From positions 25,137,917 to 25,201,916 of the forward strand of contig NC_089863.1 in the NCBI RefSeq assembly GCF_036373705.1: 64,000 nucleotides of DNA, written 5' to 3'. The stretch's first letter is position 1, and every line of letters begins with the position of its first letter. The DNA is from Amia ocellicauda (lineage: Eukaryota; Chordata; Actinopteri; Amiiformes; Amiidae). A program made the position numbers and the translations under genes. The notes under the pieces were generated by a model. That model had not been told where the DNA came from. It saw only the letters and a list, made by a program, of their open reading frames with translations, and ran no database searches. This document shows, piece by piece, positions 23,371 to 37,205 of the stretch.

Positions 23371-23445
23371 GATGCAGCTGTGTTGATTATTATTCTGGAC
23401 TGACAACTGAAAGGTTGTTGGTTCAAAATCCTGTGTAGAGCACAC
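23371..23445 (+). repeat. tRNA-derived SINE-like fragment, unit 7
   Basis: Same as unit 1. The only nearby change is 'cagtaagacc' downstream. Confidence 0.45.
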
Positions 23446-23798
23446 TTTTACCAGATTGGGCGTTTTGCTCCATATTACCCAGTAAGACCATGCTAATATA
23501 ATTTGCGTAACACACCGTACATATTGGGACAATGTAATAATTTCAGGCTAGTTGGTCATTAAGAAAAAGTGAAATAAAACGTACAGCCCTTTACATACAT
23601 TAAAAATACTAGTATTATTATTGTTATAATCAAGCCTAATGATAACAAATAATAAGCGGAGGAAAATAAACTAATGTGTGTAAGTAATTACAGTACTGTA
23701 TCTACATGTGCCAGTGAGCATGCATGATGAATTAAAACAGACATAAATTAACAAACTGTAGCTTATCTAATAATGACATAAACATCATACCGGTGTCT

Positions 23799-23800
<2 letters not shown>

Positions 23801-23845
<45 letters not shown>

Positions 23846-23885
23846 TACTGTGATTATTATTATGATGATGAGTATTATTATTATA
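23801..23885. repeat. ATT/ATG microsatellite, unit 7, one-block class B
   Basis: A single ATT block runs straight into the second-type end 'gtgattattattatgatg'. The internal ATG segment is lost. Confidence 0.95.
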
Positions 23886-25325
23886 CCAGACAGGTATGCG
23901 ATGGCTTATCAATGTAGTACACCAAGTAAAAAAAAGGTTCAACACCATATATAATTTGTTTACGGAAAATTAATATATTTTCAAATAGTAGCGTAATATT
24001 CATCGTGGTACTCATCTGAAACTGAAAACAAAAAACAACATATCTTTATATAAAGCATAACATGCTTACATGAAGTGTAAGAGCAACTGGCTGTGTTGTA
24101 ATCCGGTCGTTTTTATTTTACTCCTGGAATTGCAAAGTCTTCTTGCAATTCCTTAGGTGTGTTTTTTTTTCCACGAGACCATTTTGTATCTAATTCTGTA
24201 TCCTCCTCCATGTTCAAGAATAGGTCGTACAGAAGTAGAAAGTGTCAACACGTGTGGAAAGTCAATGAATGAGTCTACAGCATGCATGTCATGTAAATAG
24301 ACTACAAACAAATTGGCGATTTTACTAAAGCTTAATGGAAGACATCATGTTACATGTAGCTTTATTGCTAACCGTGAAAAATAAACGTCATTTCCATAAC
24401 ATTTCCACAAACTTCAGGAAGGAGTATTTCATTTATGTGTAGAAACGTACGCTTCTTATAAATGTATTAGCAACAGGGAAATGGAAATAAGTTAGCATTC
24501 CTTATGTTTTGACAACCGGGAAACAAAGAAGAAACAATTCCTTGTTTTCTGAGAACTAATAACTGAAATAAGTAACCATTCCTTATTTTCTGAGTTCCAG
24601 GAATCAAACAAGGAATAAGTAGCCATTGCTTGTTTCTTCATGAGTCTAGAAACAGAAAAAAATACTTATTTCATTAAGAAAACAGGCAAACTGAAAAAGT
24701 AACCAACAACAAAACGTAGCAATCAGTAACCATCACTGTATTTGGAAAATTGGGAAACAGAAATAAGGAATAAGTAACCATTTCTTATTTTTTGGGAAAC
24801 CGTGTTTCAGAAATAATAAACTATGTACATGTTCTTTGTTGAAAATCTGAAACCAGGAATAAGTGTCTATTACTTATTTCGTGTAAAACAGGGACAAATA
24901 TAAAAAATTGTAATCATTACTTATTGAAAGAAAATGGAAATAAGGAATGAGAAACCATTACTTATTGATCAAAAGACATCAATCAGACATAAAACACAAG
25001 TAAACATTAACAAGAAATATGTATCCATAATTCATTTATTGAGAAATCTTGAAAAAAAATGAAATATTGAATCATTACTTATTTTGAGAAATCACAAATA
25101 AGTAACACGTAAGCATTACTTAATTTTTGAAACGTAAGCAATAAGAAATAAGGAATTAGTAACCATTACTCATTTTGTTAATAAATAAGGAATAAGGAAT
25201 CAACTTCACGGAGGTGTCTGATAAGCTGACAATGCGTTGATCTTGGACGTGAGCCTCCGCGTCTGCAGCCTACAGCAAAAAAAGTGAGCTGCACTGCCGA
25301 GACTGTCACACAAATGCCTGGAGAC

Positions 25326-25398
25326 TGGAGAATGCGGGCATCAATCCCGCTACCTCTCACATGCTAAGCGAGCACTCTACCACCTGAGCTAATTCCCC
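25326..25398 (-). tRNA. tRNA-Ala (AGC), unit 8
   Basis: Consensus copy. Confidence 0.82.
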
Positions 25399-25719
25399 TG
25401 CCCTCAGATGTAAAGCCCACTTCTTCAGTCTTTACATGGAACGTCGAGAGTAAGTTCGTTCCTGTGCTTCAGGCAAGCTTGCATCCAACTGTGGACAACT
25501 TACTTTCCACTGTGACAGCCACTATGCCACAATACAAAAAGGATTGTCAGGAGTAAAACTTTCAAACTGACAGAAAACTTCAAGGCCTGTCGTGTGACTT
25601 GATTTACATGAGCTACAGAAATGTTCTTGAACATATGTATATAACTAAGGATTCATTGAGGTCGGCGTAGCGCATTCGCCTTTCTGAAACATGAAGGGCC
25701 AGGGCTCTCCCTTGTTGAC

Positions 25720-25792
25720 GACTGCGTGGCCTAATGGATAAGGCGTCTGACTTCGGATCAGAAGATTGAGGGTTCGAGTCCCTTCGTGGTCG
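25720..25792 (+). tRNA. tRNA-Arg (TCG), unit 8
   Basis: Consensus copy. One change lies just downstream (tcttctatg). Confidence 0.87.
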
Positions 25793-25929
25793 TCTTCTAT
25801 GTTACGATGACGAAGTTGTGTCTCTCTCCTTTCTGGAGACGTTTAGAAGGGCCACTTGGTGTTCTAATGTTGCAGACAGCAGTGCTATGTTTGATAACCC
25901 TACCACAAACAGGTGATGCCCTGCACCCT

Positions 25930-26500
25930 GTATAGGGGTTATTCTTCACCAGCGAAATAATCCTTCTGTCTTCTGCCACAGTTGTTTTCCGTTGCCTTTT
26001 GGTGTCCTGAGCTCACCAGTGCGTTATTTCTTTTGAAGAAGTTGCCAAATAGTAGATTTTTCCACAGCCAATGTTTTTGCTATCTCTCTGACCGGTTTGT
26101 TTTGATTTCTAAGGCAAAACTGAAGACAAAACGCCACAAGAACAAAGAGGCACTACTAAAGACAGCTGAAGGCCTTGCAGAGCATCACCAGGGACTAAAC
26201 CCAGCATCTGGTGATGGCTATGGGTTCCACACTTCAACATTCATTGACTGCAAAGGATCTGCAACCAAGTATTGAAACTAACAATTTAATTCAGGATTAT
26301 GTTACTTTGTCCAAATACTTTTGAGCACCTAAAATTGGGGGGACACATATAGAAATGGATGTTAGTACCCTCAAATTAAAGATGAAAGACTACACTTAAA
26401 GAATATCTGGATTGTTTCCTTTGAAATCCATTGTGGTGTTGTACAGATCCAAAATGATGACAATTGTGTCACTGTCCAAATATTCATGGATCTAATTGTA
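25930..26500. mobile_element. Rearranged Tc1 remnant, unit 8 (long form)
   Basis: 571 bp, consensus. Confidence 0.85.
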
Positions 26501-26767
26501 GGTATGTTTTTCTTTTAAAATAGATTTTCTTTGTCTTTTAATGTTTATTCTTTTAAATGTACAATCAGTATCCTGTATTATGTTTTGTACTTAATCTATG
26601 TTACCTTCAGTCCTTTGCTGTAAATGCTTTGGCAATACTTGCATAACCTCGCCATGCCAATACAGCCCTTCTGAATTAGAATTTGACAAAACCGTATTCA
26701 ATTATAATAATATTTGTTGTCAATGTAAATATATGACAAAATAAACCATTACTGTTACTATGATTAT

Positions 26768-26842
26768 GATGCAGCTGTGTTGATTATTATTCTGGACTGA
26801 CAACTGAAAGGTTGTTGGTTCAAAATCCTGTGTAGAGCACAC
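26768..26842 (+). repeat. tRNA-derived SINE-like fragment, unit 8
   Basis: No difference seen from unit 1. Confidence 0.45.
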
Positions 26843-27195
26843 TTTTACCAGATTGGGCGTTTTGCTCCATATTACCCAGTGAGACCATGCTAATATAATT
26901 TGCGTAACACACCGTACATATTGGGACAATGTAATAATTTCAGGCTAGTTGGTCATTAAGAAAAAGTGAAATAAAACGTACAGCCCTTTACATACATTAA
27001 AAATACTAGTATTATTATTGTTATAATCAAGCCTAATGATAACAAATAATAAGCGGAGGAAAATAAACTAATGTGTGTAAGTAATTACAGTACTGTATCT
27101 ACATGTGCCAGTGAGCATGCATGATGAATTAAAACAGACATAAATTAACAAACTGTAGCTTATCTAATAATGACATAAACATCATACCGGTGTCT

Positions 27196-27197
<2 letters not shown>

Positions 27198-27245
<48 letters not shown>

Positions 27246-27270
27246 TGTGATTATTATGATGATGATGATG

Positions 27271-27335
<65 letters not shown>

Positions 27336-27375
27336 TACTGTGATTATTATTATGATGATGAGTATTATCATTATA
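27198..27375. repeat. ATT/ATG microsatellite, unit 8, two-block
   Basis: An ATC interruption ('attatcattat') near the end is shared with unit 9. Confidence 0.95.
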
Positions 27376-28815
27376 CCAGACAGGTATGAGATGGCTTATC
27401 AATGTAGTACACCAAGTAAAAAATAGGTTCAACACCATATATAATTTGTTTACGGAAAATTAATATATTTTTAAATAGTAGCGTAATATTCATTGTGGTA
27501 CTCATCTGAAACTGAAAACAAAAAACAACATATCTTTATATAAAGCATAACATGCTTACATGAAGTGTAAGAGGAACTGGCTGTGTTGTAATCCGGTCGT
27601 TTTTATTTTACTCCTGGAATTGCAAAGTCTTCTTGCAATTCCTTAGGTGTGTTTTTTTTTCCACGAGACCATTTTGTAACTAATTCTGTATCCTCCTCCA
27701 TGTTCAAGAATAGGTCGTACAGAAGTAGAAAGTGTCAAGACGTGTGGAAAGTCAATGAATGAGTCTACAGCATGCATGTCATGTAAATAGACTACAAACA
27801 AATTGGCGATTTTACTAAAGCTTAATGGAAGACACCATGTTACATGTAGCTTTATTGCTAACCATGAAAAATAAACGTCATTTCCATAACATTTCCACAA
27901 ACTTCAGGAAGGAGTATTTAATTTATGTGTAGAAACGTACGCTTCTTATAAATGTATTAGCAACAGGGAAATGGAAATAAGTTAGCATTCCTTATGTTTT
28001 GACAACCAGGAAACAAAGAAGAAACAATTCCTTGTTTTCTGAGAACTAAAAACTGAAATAAGTAACCATTCCTTATTTTCTGAGTTCCAGGAATCAAACA
28101 AGGAATAAGTAGCCATTGCTTGTTTCTTCATGAGTCTAGAAACAGAAAAAAATACTTATTTCATTAAGAAAACAGGCAAACTGAAAAAGTAACCAACAAC
28201 AAAACGTAGCAATCAGTAACCATCACTGTATTTGGAAAATTGGGAAACAGAAATAAGGAATAAGTAACCATTTCTTATTTTTTGGGAAACCGTGTTTCAG
28301 AAATAATAAACTATGTACATGTTCTTTGTTGAAAATCTGAAACCAGGAATAAGTGTCTATTACTTATTTCGTGTAAAACAGGGACAAATATAAAAAATTG
28401 TAATCATTACTTATTGAAAGAAAATGGAAATAAGGAATGAGAAACCATTACTTATTGATCAAAAGACATCAATCAGACATAAAACACAAGTAAACATTAA
28501 CAAGAAATATGTATCCATAATTCATTTATTGAGAAATCTTGAAAAAAAATGAAATATTGAATCATTACTTATTTTGAGATATCACAAATAAGTAACACTT
28601 AAGCATTACTTAATTTTTGAAACGTAAGCAATAAGAAATAAGGAATTAGTAACCATTACTCATTTTTTTAACAAATAAGGAATAAGGAATCAACTTCACG
28701 GAGGTGTCTGATAAGCTGACAATGCGTTGATCTTGGACGTGAGCCTCCGCGTCTGCAGCCTACAGAAAAAAAAGGGAGCTGCACTGCCGAGACTGGCACA
28801 CAAATGCCTGGAGAC

Positions 28816-28888
28816 TGGAGAATGCGGGCATCAATCCCGCTACCTCTCACATGCTAAGCGAGCACTCTACCACCTGAGCTGATTCCCC
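28816..28888 (-). tRNA. tRNA-Ala (AGC), unit 9
   Basis: U8, which is nearly invariant and contacts A14 in the tRNA core, is C here. It is also the first base of box A. The stems remain paired. Confidence 0.73.
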
Positions 28889-29209
28889 TGCCCTCAGATG
28901 TAAAGCCCACTTCTTCAGTCTTTACATGGAACGTCGAGAGTAAGTTCGTTCCTGTGCTTCAGGCAAGCTTGCATCCAACTGTGGACAACTTACTTTCCAC
29001 TGTGACAGCCACTATGCCACAATACAAAAAGGATTGTCAGGAGCAAAACTTTCAAACTGACAGAAAACTTCAAGGCCTGTCGTGTGACTTGATTTACATG
29101 AGCTACAGAAATGTTCTTGAACATATGTATATAACTAAGGATTCATTGAGGTCGGCGTAGCGCATTCGCCTTTCTGAAACATGAAGGGCCAGGGCTCTCC
29201 CTTGTTGAC

Positions 29210-29282
29210 GACTGCGTGGCCTAATGGATAAGGCGTCTGACTTCGGATCAGAAGATTGAGGGTTCGAGTCCCTTCGTGGTCG
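29210..29282 (+). tRNA. tRNA-Arg (TCG), unit 9
   Basis: Consensus copy. Confidence 0.87.
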
Positions 29283-29419
29283 TCTTATATGTTACGATGA
29301 CGAAGTTGTGTCTCTCTCCTTTCTGGAGACGTTTAGAAGGGCCACTTGTTGTTCTAATGTTGCAGACAGCAGTGCTATGTTTGATAACCCAACCACAAAC
29401 AGGTGATGCCCTGCACCCT

Positions 29420-29990
29420 GTATAGGGGTTATTCTTCACCAGCGAAATAATCCTTCTGTCTTCTGCCACAGTTGTTTTCCGTTGCCATTTGGTGTCCTGA
29501 GCTCACCAGTGCGTTATTTCTTTTGAAGAAGTTGCCAAATAGTAGATTTTTCCACAGCTAATGTTTTTGCTATCTCTCTGACCGGTTTGTTTTGATTTCT
29601 AAGGCAAAACTGAAGACAAAACGCCACAAGAACAAAGAGGCACTACTAAAGACAGCTGAAGGCCTTGCAGAGCATCACCAGGGACTAAACCCAGCATCTG
29701 GTGATGGCTATGGGTTCCACACTTCAACATTCATTGACTGCAAAGGATCTGCAACCAAGTATTGAAACTAACAATTTAATTCAGGATTATGTTACTTTGT
29801 CCAAATACTTTTGAGCACCTAAAATTGGGGGGACACATATAGAAATGGGTGTTAGTACCCTCAAATTAAACATGAAAGACTACACTTAAAGAATATCTGG
29901 ATTGTTTCCTTTGAAATCCATTGTGGTGTTGTACAGATCCAAAATGATGACAATTGTGTCACTGTCCAAATATTCATGGATCTAATTGTA
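29420..29990. mobile_element. Rearranged Tc1 remnant, unit 9 (long form)
   Basis: 571 bp. Shares 'acagctaatg' with unit 3 and has private changes in the 3' end ('gaaatgggtg', 'aaacatgaaag'). Confidence 0.85.
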
Positions 29991-30257
29991 GGTATGTTTT
30001 TCTTTTAAAATAGATTTTCTTTGTCTTTTAATGTTTATTCTTTTAAATGTACAATCAGTATCCTGTATTATGTTTTGTACTTAATCTATGTTACCTTCAG
30101 TCCTTTGCTGTAAATGCTTTGGCAATACTTGCATAACCTCGCCATGCCAATACAGCCCTTCTGAATTAGAATTTGACAAAACCGTATTCAATTATAATAA
30201 TATTTGTTGTCAATGTAAATATATGACAAAATAAACCATTACTGTTACTATGATTAT

Positions 30258-30332
30258 GATGCAGCTGTGTTGATTATTATTCTGGACTGACAACTGAAAG
30301 GTTGTTGGTTCAAAATCCTGTGTAGAGCACAC
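30258..30332 (+). repeat. tRNA-derived SINE-like fragment, unit 9
   Basis: No difference seen from unit 1. Confidence 0.45.
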
Positions 30333-30685
30333 TTTTACCAGATTGGGCGTTTTGCTCCATATTACCCAGTGAGACCATGCTAATATAATTTGCGTAACAC
30401 ACCGTACATATTGGGACAATGTAATAATTTCAGGCTAGTTGGTCATTAAGAAAAAGTGAAATAAAACGTACAGCCCTTTACATACATTAAAAATACTAGT
30501 ATTATTATTGTTATAATCAAGCCTAATGATAACAAATAATAAGCGGAGGAAAATAAACTAATGTGTGTAAGTAATTACAGTACTGTATCTACATGTGCCA
30601 GTGAGCATGCATGATGAATTAAAACAGACATAAATTAACAAACTGTAGCTTATCTAATAATGACATAAACATCATACCGGTGTCT

Positions 30686-30687
<2 letters not shown>

Positions 30688-30729
<42 letters not shown>

Positions 30730-30754
30730 TGTGATTATTATGATGATGATGATG

Positions 30755-30816
<62 letters not shown>

Positions 30817-30856
30817 TACTGTGATTATTATTATGATGATGAGTATTATCATTATA
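30688..30856. repeat. ATT/ATG microsatellite, unit 9, two-block
   Basis: Same architecture and ATC interruption as unit 8, but a few repeats shorter. Confidence 0.95.
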
Positions 30857-32297
30857 CCAGACAGGTATGAGATGGCTTATCAATGTAGTACACCAAGTAA
30901 AAAATAGGTTCAACACCATATATAATTTGTTTACGGAAAATTAATATATTTTCAAATAGTAGCGTAATATTCATTGTGGTACTCATCTGAAACTGAAAAC
31001 AAAAAACAACATATCTTTATATAAAGCATAACATGCTTACATGAAGTGTAAGAGGAACTGGCTGTGTTGTAATCCGGTCGTTTTTATTTTACTCCTGGAA
31101 TTGCAAAGTCTTCTTGCAATTCCTTAGGTGTGTTTTTTTTTCCACGAGACCATTTTGTAACTAATTCTGTATCCTCCTCCATGTTCAAGAATAGGTCGTA
31201 CAGAAGTAGAAAGTGTCAAGACGTGTGGAAAGTCAATGAATGAGTCTACAGCATGCATGTCATGTAAATAGACTACAAACAAATTGGCGATTTTACTAAA
31301 GCTTAATGGAAGACACCATGTTACATGTAGCTTTATTGCTAACCATGAAAAATAAACGTCATTTCCATAACATTTCCACAAACTTCAGGAAGGAGTATTT
31401 CATTTATGTGTAGAAACGTACGCTTCTTATAAATGTATTAGCAACAGGGAAATGGAAATAAGTTAGCATTCCTTATGTTTTGACAACCAGGAAACAAAGA
31501 AGAAACAATTCCTTGTTTTCTGAGAACTAAAAACTGAAATAAGTAACCATTCCTTATTTTCTGAGTTCCAGGAATCAAACAAGGAATAAGTAGCCATTGC
31601 TTGTTTCTTCATGAGTCTAGAAACAGAAAAAAATACTTATTTCATTAAGAAAACAGGCAAACTGAAAAAGTAACCAACAACAAAACGTAGCAATCAGTAA
31701 CCATCACTGTATTTGGAAAATTGGGAAACAGAAATAAGGAATAAGTAACCATTTCTTATTTTTTGGGAAACCGTGTTTCAGAAATAATAAACTATGTACA
31801 TGTTCTTTGTTGAAAATCTGAAACCAGGAATAAGTGTCTATTACTTATTTCGTGTAAAACAGGGACAAATATAAAAAATTGTAATCATTACTTATTGAAA
31901 GAAAATGGAAATAAGGAATGAGAAACCATTACTTATTGATCAAAAGACATCAATCAGACATAAAACACAAGTAAACATTAACAAGAAATATGTATCCATA
32001 ATTCATTTATTGAGAAATCTTGAAAAAAAAATGAAATATTGAATCATTACTTATTTTGAGAAATCACAAATAAGTAACACGTAAGCATTACTTAATTTTT
32101 GAAACGTAAGCAATAAGAAATAAGGAATTAGTAACCATTACTCATTTTTTTAATAAATAAGGAATAAGGAATCAACTTCACGGAGGTGTCTGATAAGCTG
32201 ACAATGCGTTGATCTTGGACGTGAGCCTCCGCGTCTGCAGCCTACAGCGAAAAAAGTGAGCTGCACTGCCGAGACTGGCACACAAATGCCTGGAGAC

Positions 32298-32370
32298 TGG
32301 AGAATGCGGGCATCAATCCCGCTACCTCTCACATGCTAAGCAAGCACTCTACCACCTGAGCTAATTCCCC
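32298..32370 (-). tRNA. tRNA-Ala (AGC), unit 10
   Basis: C29 to T in the anticodon stem (a U:G pair), as in units 1 and 6, but with the normal T stem. Confidence 0.8.
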
Positions 32371-32691
32371 TGCCCTCAGATGTGAAGCCCACTTCTTCAG
32401 TCTTTACATGGAACGTCGAGAGTAAGTTCGTTCCTGTGCTTCAGGCAAGCTTGCATCCAACTGTGGACAACTTACTTTCCACTGTGACAGCCACTATGCC
32501 ACAATACAAAAAGGATTGTCAGGAGCAAAACTTTCAAACTGACAGAAAACTTCAAGGCCTGTCGTGTGACTTGATTTACATGAGCTACAGAAATGTTCTT
32601 GAACATATGTATATAACTAAGGATTCATTGAGGTCGGCGTAGCGCATTCGCCTTTCTGAAACATGAAGGGCCAGGGCTCTCCCTTGTTGAC

Positions 32692-32764
32692 GACTGCGTG
32701 GCCTAATGGATAAGGCGTCTGACTTCGGATCAGAAGATTGAGGGTTCGAGTCCCTTCGTGGTCG
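32692..32764 (+). tRNA. tRNA-Arg (TCG), unit 10
   Basis: Consensus copy. Confidence 0.87.
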
Positions 32765-32901
32765 TCTTATATGTTACGATGACGAAGTTGTGTCTCTCTC
32801 CTTTCTGGAGATGTTTAGAAGGGCCACTTGGTGTTCTAATGTTGCAGACAGCAGTGCTATGTTTGATAACCCTACCACAAACAGGTGATGCCCTGCACCC
32901 T

Positions 32902-33465
32902 GTATAGGGGTTATTCTTCACCAGCGAAATAATCCTTCTGCCACAGTTGTTTTCCGTTGCCATTTGGTGTCCTGAGCTCACCAGTGCGTTATTTCTTTTG
33001 AAGAAGTTGCCAAATAGTAGATTTTTCCACAGCCAATGTTTTTGCTATCTCTCTGACCGGTTTGTTTTGATTTCTAAGGCAAAACTGAAGACAAAACGCC
33101 ACAAGAACAAAGAGGCACTACTAAAGACAGCTGAAGGCCTTGCAGAGCATCACCAGGGACTAAACCCAGCATCTGGTGATGGCTATGGGTTCCACACTTC
33201 AACATTCATTGACTGCAAAGGATCTGCAACCAAGTATTGAAACTAACAATTTAATTCAGGATTATGTTACTTTGTCCAAATACTTTTGAGCACCTAAAAT
33301 TGGGGGGACACATATAGAAATGGATGTTAGTACCCTCAAATTAAAGATGAAAGACTACACTTAAAGAATATCTGGATTGTTTCGTTTGAAATCCATTGTG
33401 GTGTTGTACAGATCCAAAATGATGACAATTGTGTCACTGTCCAAATATTCATGGATCTAATTGTA
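32902..33465. mobile_element. Rearranged Tc1 remnant, unit 10 (short form)
   Basis: 564 bp, with the same 7-bp loss as unit 2. It shares 'ttgccatttggtg' with units 2 and 9. Confidence 0.85.
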
Positions 33466-33732
33466 GGTATGTTTTTCTTTTAAAATAGATTTTCTTTGTC
33501 TTTTAATGTTTATTCTTTTAAATGTACAATCAGTATCCTGTATTATGTTTTGTACTTAATCTATGTTACCTTCAGTCCTTTGCTGTAAATGCTTTGGCAA
33601 TACTTGCATAACCTCGCCATGCCAATACAGCCCTTCTGAATTAGAATTTGACAAAACCGTATTCAATTATAATAATATTTGTTGTCAATGTAAATATATG
33701 ACAAAATAAACCATTACTGTTACTATGATTAT

Positions 33733-33807
33733 GATGCAGCTGTGTTGATTATTATTCTGGACTGACAACTGAAAGGTTGTTGGTTCAAAATCCTGTGTAG
33801 AGCACAC
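33733..33807 (+). repeat. tRNA-derived SINE-like fragment, unit 10
   Basis: No difference seen from unit 1. Confidence 0.45.
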
Positions 33808-34160
33808 TTTTACCAGATTGGGCGTTTTGCTCCATATTACCCAGTGAGACCATGCTAATATAATTTGCGTAACACACCGTACATATTGGGACAATGTAAT
33901 AATTTCAGGCTAGTTGGTCATTAAGAAAAAGTGAAATAAAACGTACAGCCCTTTACATAAATAAAAAATACTAGTATTATTATTGTTATAATCAAGCCTA
34001 ATGATAACAAATAATAAGCGGAGGAAAATAAACTAATGTGTGTAAGTAATTACAGTACTGTATCTACATGTGCCAGTGAGCATGCATGATGAATTAAAAC
34101 AGACATAAATTAACAAACTGTAGCTTATCTAATAATGACATAAACATCATACCGGTGTCT

Positions 34161-34162
<2 letters not shown>

Positions 34163-34210
<48 letters not shown>

Positions 34211-34247
34211 TGTGATTATTATTGTGATGATGAGTATTATTATTATA
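34163..34247. repeat. ATT/ATG microsatellite, unit 10, one-block class B
   Basis: The end segment has an A-to-G change ('attgtgatgatg'). Confidence 0.95.
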
Positions 34248-35688
34248 CCAGACAGGTATGAGATGGCTTATCAATGTAGTACACCAAGTAAAAAATAGGT
34301 TCAACACCATATATAATTTGTTTACGGAAAATTAATATATTTTCAAATAGTAGCGTAATATTCATTGTGGTACTCATCTGAAACTGAAAACAAAAAACAA
34401 CATATCTTTATATAAAGCATAACATGCTTACATGAAGTGTAAGAGGAACTGGCTGTGTTGTAATCCGGTCGTTTTTATATTACTCCTGGAATTGCAAAGT
34501 CTTCTTGCAATTCCTTAGGTGTGTTTTTTTTTCCACGAGACCATTTTGTAACTAATTCTGTATCCTCCTCCATGTTCAAGAATAGGTCGTACAGAAGTAG
34601 AAAGTGTCAACACGTGTGGAAAGTCAATGAATGAGTCTACAGCATGCATGTCATGTAAATAGACTACAAACAAATTGGCGATTTTACTAAAGCTTAATGG
34701 AAGACATCATGTTACATGTAGCTTTATTGCTAACCGTGAAAAATAAACGTCATTTCCATAACATTTCCACAAACTTCAGGAAGGAGTATTTCATTTATGT
34801 GTAGAAACGTACGCTTCTTATAAATGTATTAGCAACAGGGAAATGGAAATAAGTTAGCATTCCTTATGTTTTGACAACCGGGAAACAAAGAAGAAACAAT
34901 TCCTTGTTTTCTGAGAACTAAAAACTGAAATAAGTAACCATTCCTTATTTTCTGAGTTCCAGGAATCAAACAAGGAATAAGTAACCATTGCTTGTTTCTT
35001 CATGAGTCTAGAAACAGAAAAAAATACTTATTTCATTAAGAAAACAGGCAAACTGAAAAAGTAACCAACAACAAAACGTAGCAATCAGTAACCATCACTG
35101 TATTTGGAAAATTGGGAAACAGAAATAAGGAATAAGTAACCATTTCTTATTTTTTGGGAAACCGTGTTTCAGAAATAATAAACTATGTACATGTTCTTTG
35201 TTGAAAATCTGAAACCAGGAATAAGTGTCTATTACTTATTTCGTGTAAAACAGGGACAAATATAAAAAATTGTAATCATTACTTATTGAAAGAAAATGGA
35301 AATAAGGAATGAGAAACCATTACTTATTGATCAAAAGACATCAATCAGACATAAAACACAAGTAAACATTAACAAGAAATATGTATCCATAATTCATTTA
35401 TTGAGAAATCTTGAAAAAAAATGAAATATTGAATCATTACTTATTTTGAGAAATCACAAATAAGTAACACGTAAGCATTACTTAATTTTTGAAACGTAAG
35501 CAATAAGAAATAAGGAATTAGTAACCATTACTCATTTTTTTAATAAATAAGGAATAAGGAATCAACTTCACGGAGGTGTCTGATAAGCTGACAATGCGTT
35601 GATCTTGGACGTGAGCCTCCGCGTCTGCAGCCTACAGGAAAAAAAAGAGAGCTGCACTGCCGAGACTGGCACACAAATGCCTGGAGAC

Positions 35689-35761
35689 TGGAGAATGCGG
35701 GCATCAATCCCGCTACCTCTCACATGCTAAGCGAGCACTCTACCACCTGAGCTAATTCCCC
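35689..35761 (-). tRNA. tRNA-Ala (AGC), unit 11
   Basis: Consensus copy. The terminator run beyond it is changed to 'aggaaaaaaaagagag' on the plus strand and is still a long T-run on the minus strand. Confidence 0.82.
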
Positions 35762-36082
35762 TGCCCTCAGATGTAAAGCCCACTTCTTCAGTCTTTACAT
35801 GGAACGTCGAGAGTAAGTTCGTTCCTGTGCTTCAGGCAAGCTTGCATCCAACTGTGGACAACTTACTTTCCACTGTGACAGCCACTATGCCACAATACAA
35901 AAAGGATTGTCAGGAGCAAAACTTTCAAACTGACAGAAAACTTCAAGGCCTGTCGTGTGACTTGATTTACATGAGCTACAGAAATGTTCTTGAACATATG
36001 TATATAACTAAGGATTCATTGAGGTCGGCGTAGCGCATTCGCCTTTCTGAAACATGAAGGGCCAGGGCTCTACCTTGTTGAC

Positions 36083-36155
36083 GACTGCGTGGCCTAATGG
36101 ATAAGGCGTCTGACTTCGGATCAGAAGATTGAGGGTTCGAGTCCCTTCGTGGTCG
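36083..36155 (+). tRNA. tRNA-Arg (TCG), unit 11
   Basis: Consensus copy. The 5' flank has 'gctctaccttg'. Confidence 0.87.
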
Positions 36156-36292
36156 TCTTATATGTTACGATGACGAAGTTGTGTCTCTCTCCTTTCTGGA
36201 GACGTTTAGAAGGGCCACTTGGTGTTCTAATGTTGCAGACAGCAGTGCTATGTTTGATAACCCTACCACAAACAGGTGATGCCCTGCACCCT

Positions 36293-36863
36293 GTATAGGG
36301 GTTATTCTTCACCAGCAAAATAATCCTTCTGTCTTCTGCCACAGTTGTTTTCCGTTGCCTTTTGGTGTCCTGAGCTCACCAGTGCGTTATTTCTTTTGAA
36401 GAAGTTGCCAAATAGTAGATTTTTCCACAGCCAATGTTTTTGCTATCTCTCTGACCGGTTTGTTTTGATTTCTAAGGCAAAACTGAAGACAAAACGCCAC
36501 AAGAACAAAGAGGCACTACTAAAGACAGCTGAAGGCCTTGCAGAGCATCACCAGGGACTAAACCCAGCATCTGGTGATGGCTATGGGTTCCACACTTCAA
36601 CATTCATTGACTGCAAAGGATCTGCAACCAAGTATTGAAACTAACAATTTAATTCAGGATTATGTTACTTTGTCCAAATACTTTTGAGCACCTAAAATTG
36701 GGGGGACACATATAGAAATGGATGTTAGTACCCTCAAATTAAAGATGAAAGACTACACTTAAAGAATATCTGGATTGTTTCGTTTGAAATCCATTGTGGT
36801 GTTGTACAGATCCAAAATGATGACAATTGTGTCACTGTCCAAATATTCATGGATCTAATTGTA
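36293..36863. mobile_element. Rearranged Tc1 remnant, unit 11 (long form)
   Basis: 571 bp. 'accagcaaaata' is shared with unit 19. Confidence 0.85.
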
Positions 36864-37130
36864 GGTATGTTTTTCTTTTAAAATAGATTTTCTTTGTCTT
36901 TTAATGTTTATTCTTTTAAATGTACAATCAGTATCCTGTATTATGTTTTGTACTTAATCTATGTTACCTTCAGTCCTTTGCTGTAAATGCTTTGGCAATA
37001 CTTGCATAACCTCGCCATGCCAATACAGCCCTTCTGAATTAGAATTTGACAAAACCGTATTCAATTATAATAATATTTGTTGTCAATGTAAATATATGAC
37101 AAAATAAACCATTACTGTTACTATGATTAT

Positions 37131-37205
37131 GATGCAGCTGTGTTGATTATTATTCTGGACTGACAACTGAAAGGTTGTTGGTTCAAAATCCTGTGTAGAG
37201 CACAC
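37131..37205 (+). repeat. tRNA-derived SINE-like fragment, unit 11
   Basis: No difference seen from unit 1. Confidence 0.45.

Larger units (their letters stand above)
20773..24169. repeat. Tandem array unit 7 (3397 bp)
   Basis: One-block microsatellite, class B (the first-block ATG segment is lost). It begins with 'ttttgtatctaattc', shared with units 4, 8 and 14. Confidence 0.97.
24170..27659. repeat. Tandem array unit 8 (3490 bp)
   Basis: Two-block microsatellite with an ATC interruption near its end, shared only with unit 9. The spacer between the tRNA genes has a private TAA-creating change. Confidence 0.97.
27660..31140. repeat. Tandem array unit 9 (3481 bp)
   Basis: Two-block microsatellite. 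It shares a cluster of variants in its first 400 bp with unit 10 ('gacaccatg', 'accatgaaaa', 'accaggaaac'). Confidence 0.97.
31141..34531. repeat. Tandem array unit 10 (3391 bp)
   Basis: One-block microsatellite, class B, with a private 'gtgatgatg' change. It carries the 7-bp Tc1 deletion. Confidence 0.97.

Noticed and set aside
27643-27900. 64-85 codon minus-strand frame at the unit junction
   Set aside because: Its start shifts between units with single changes, no domain is recognised, and it crosses the hairpin/T-run junction.
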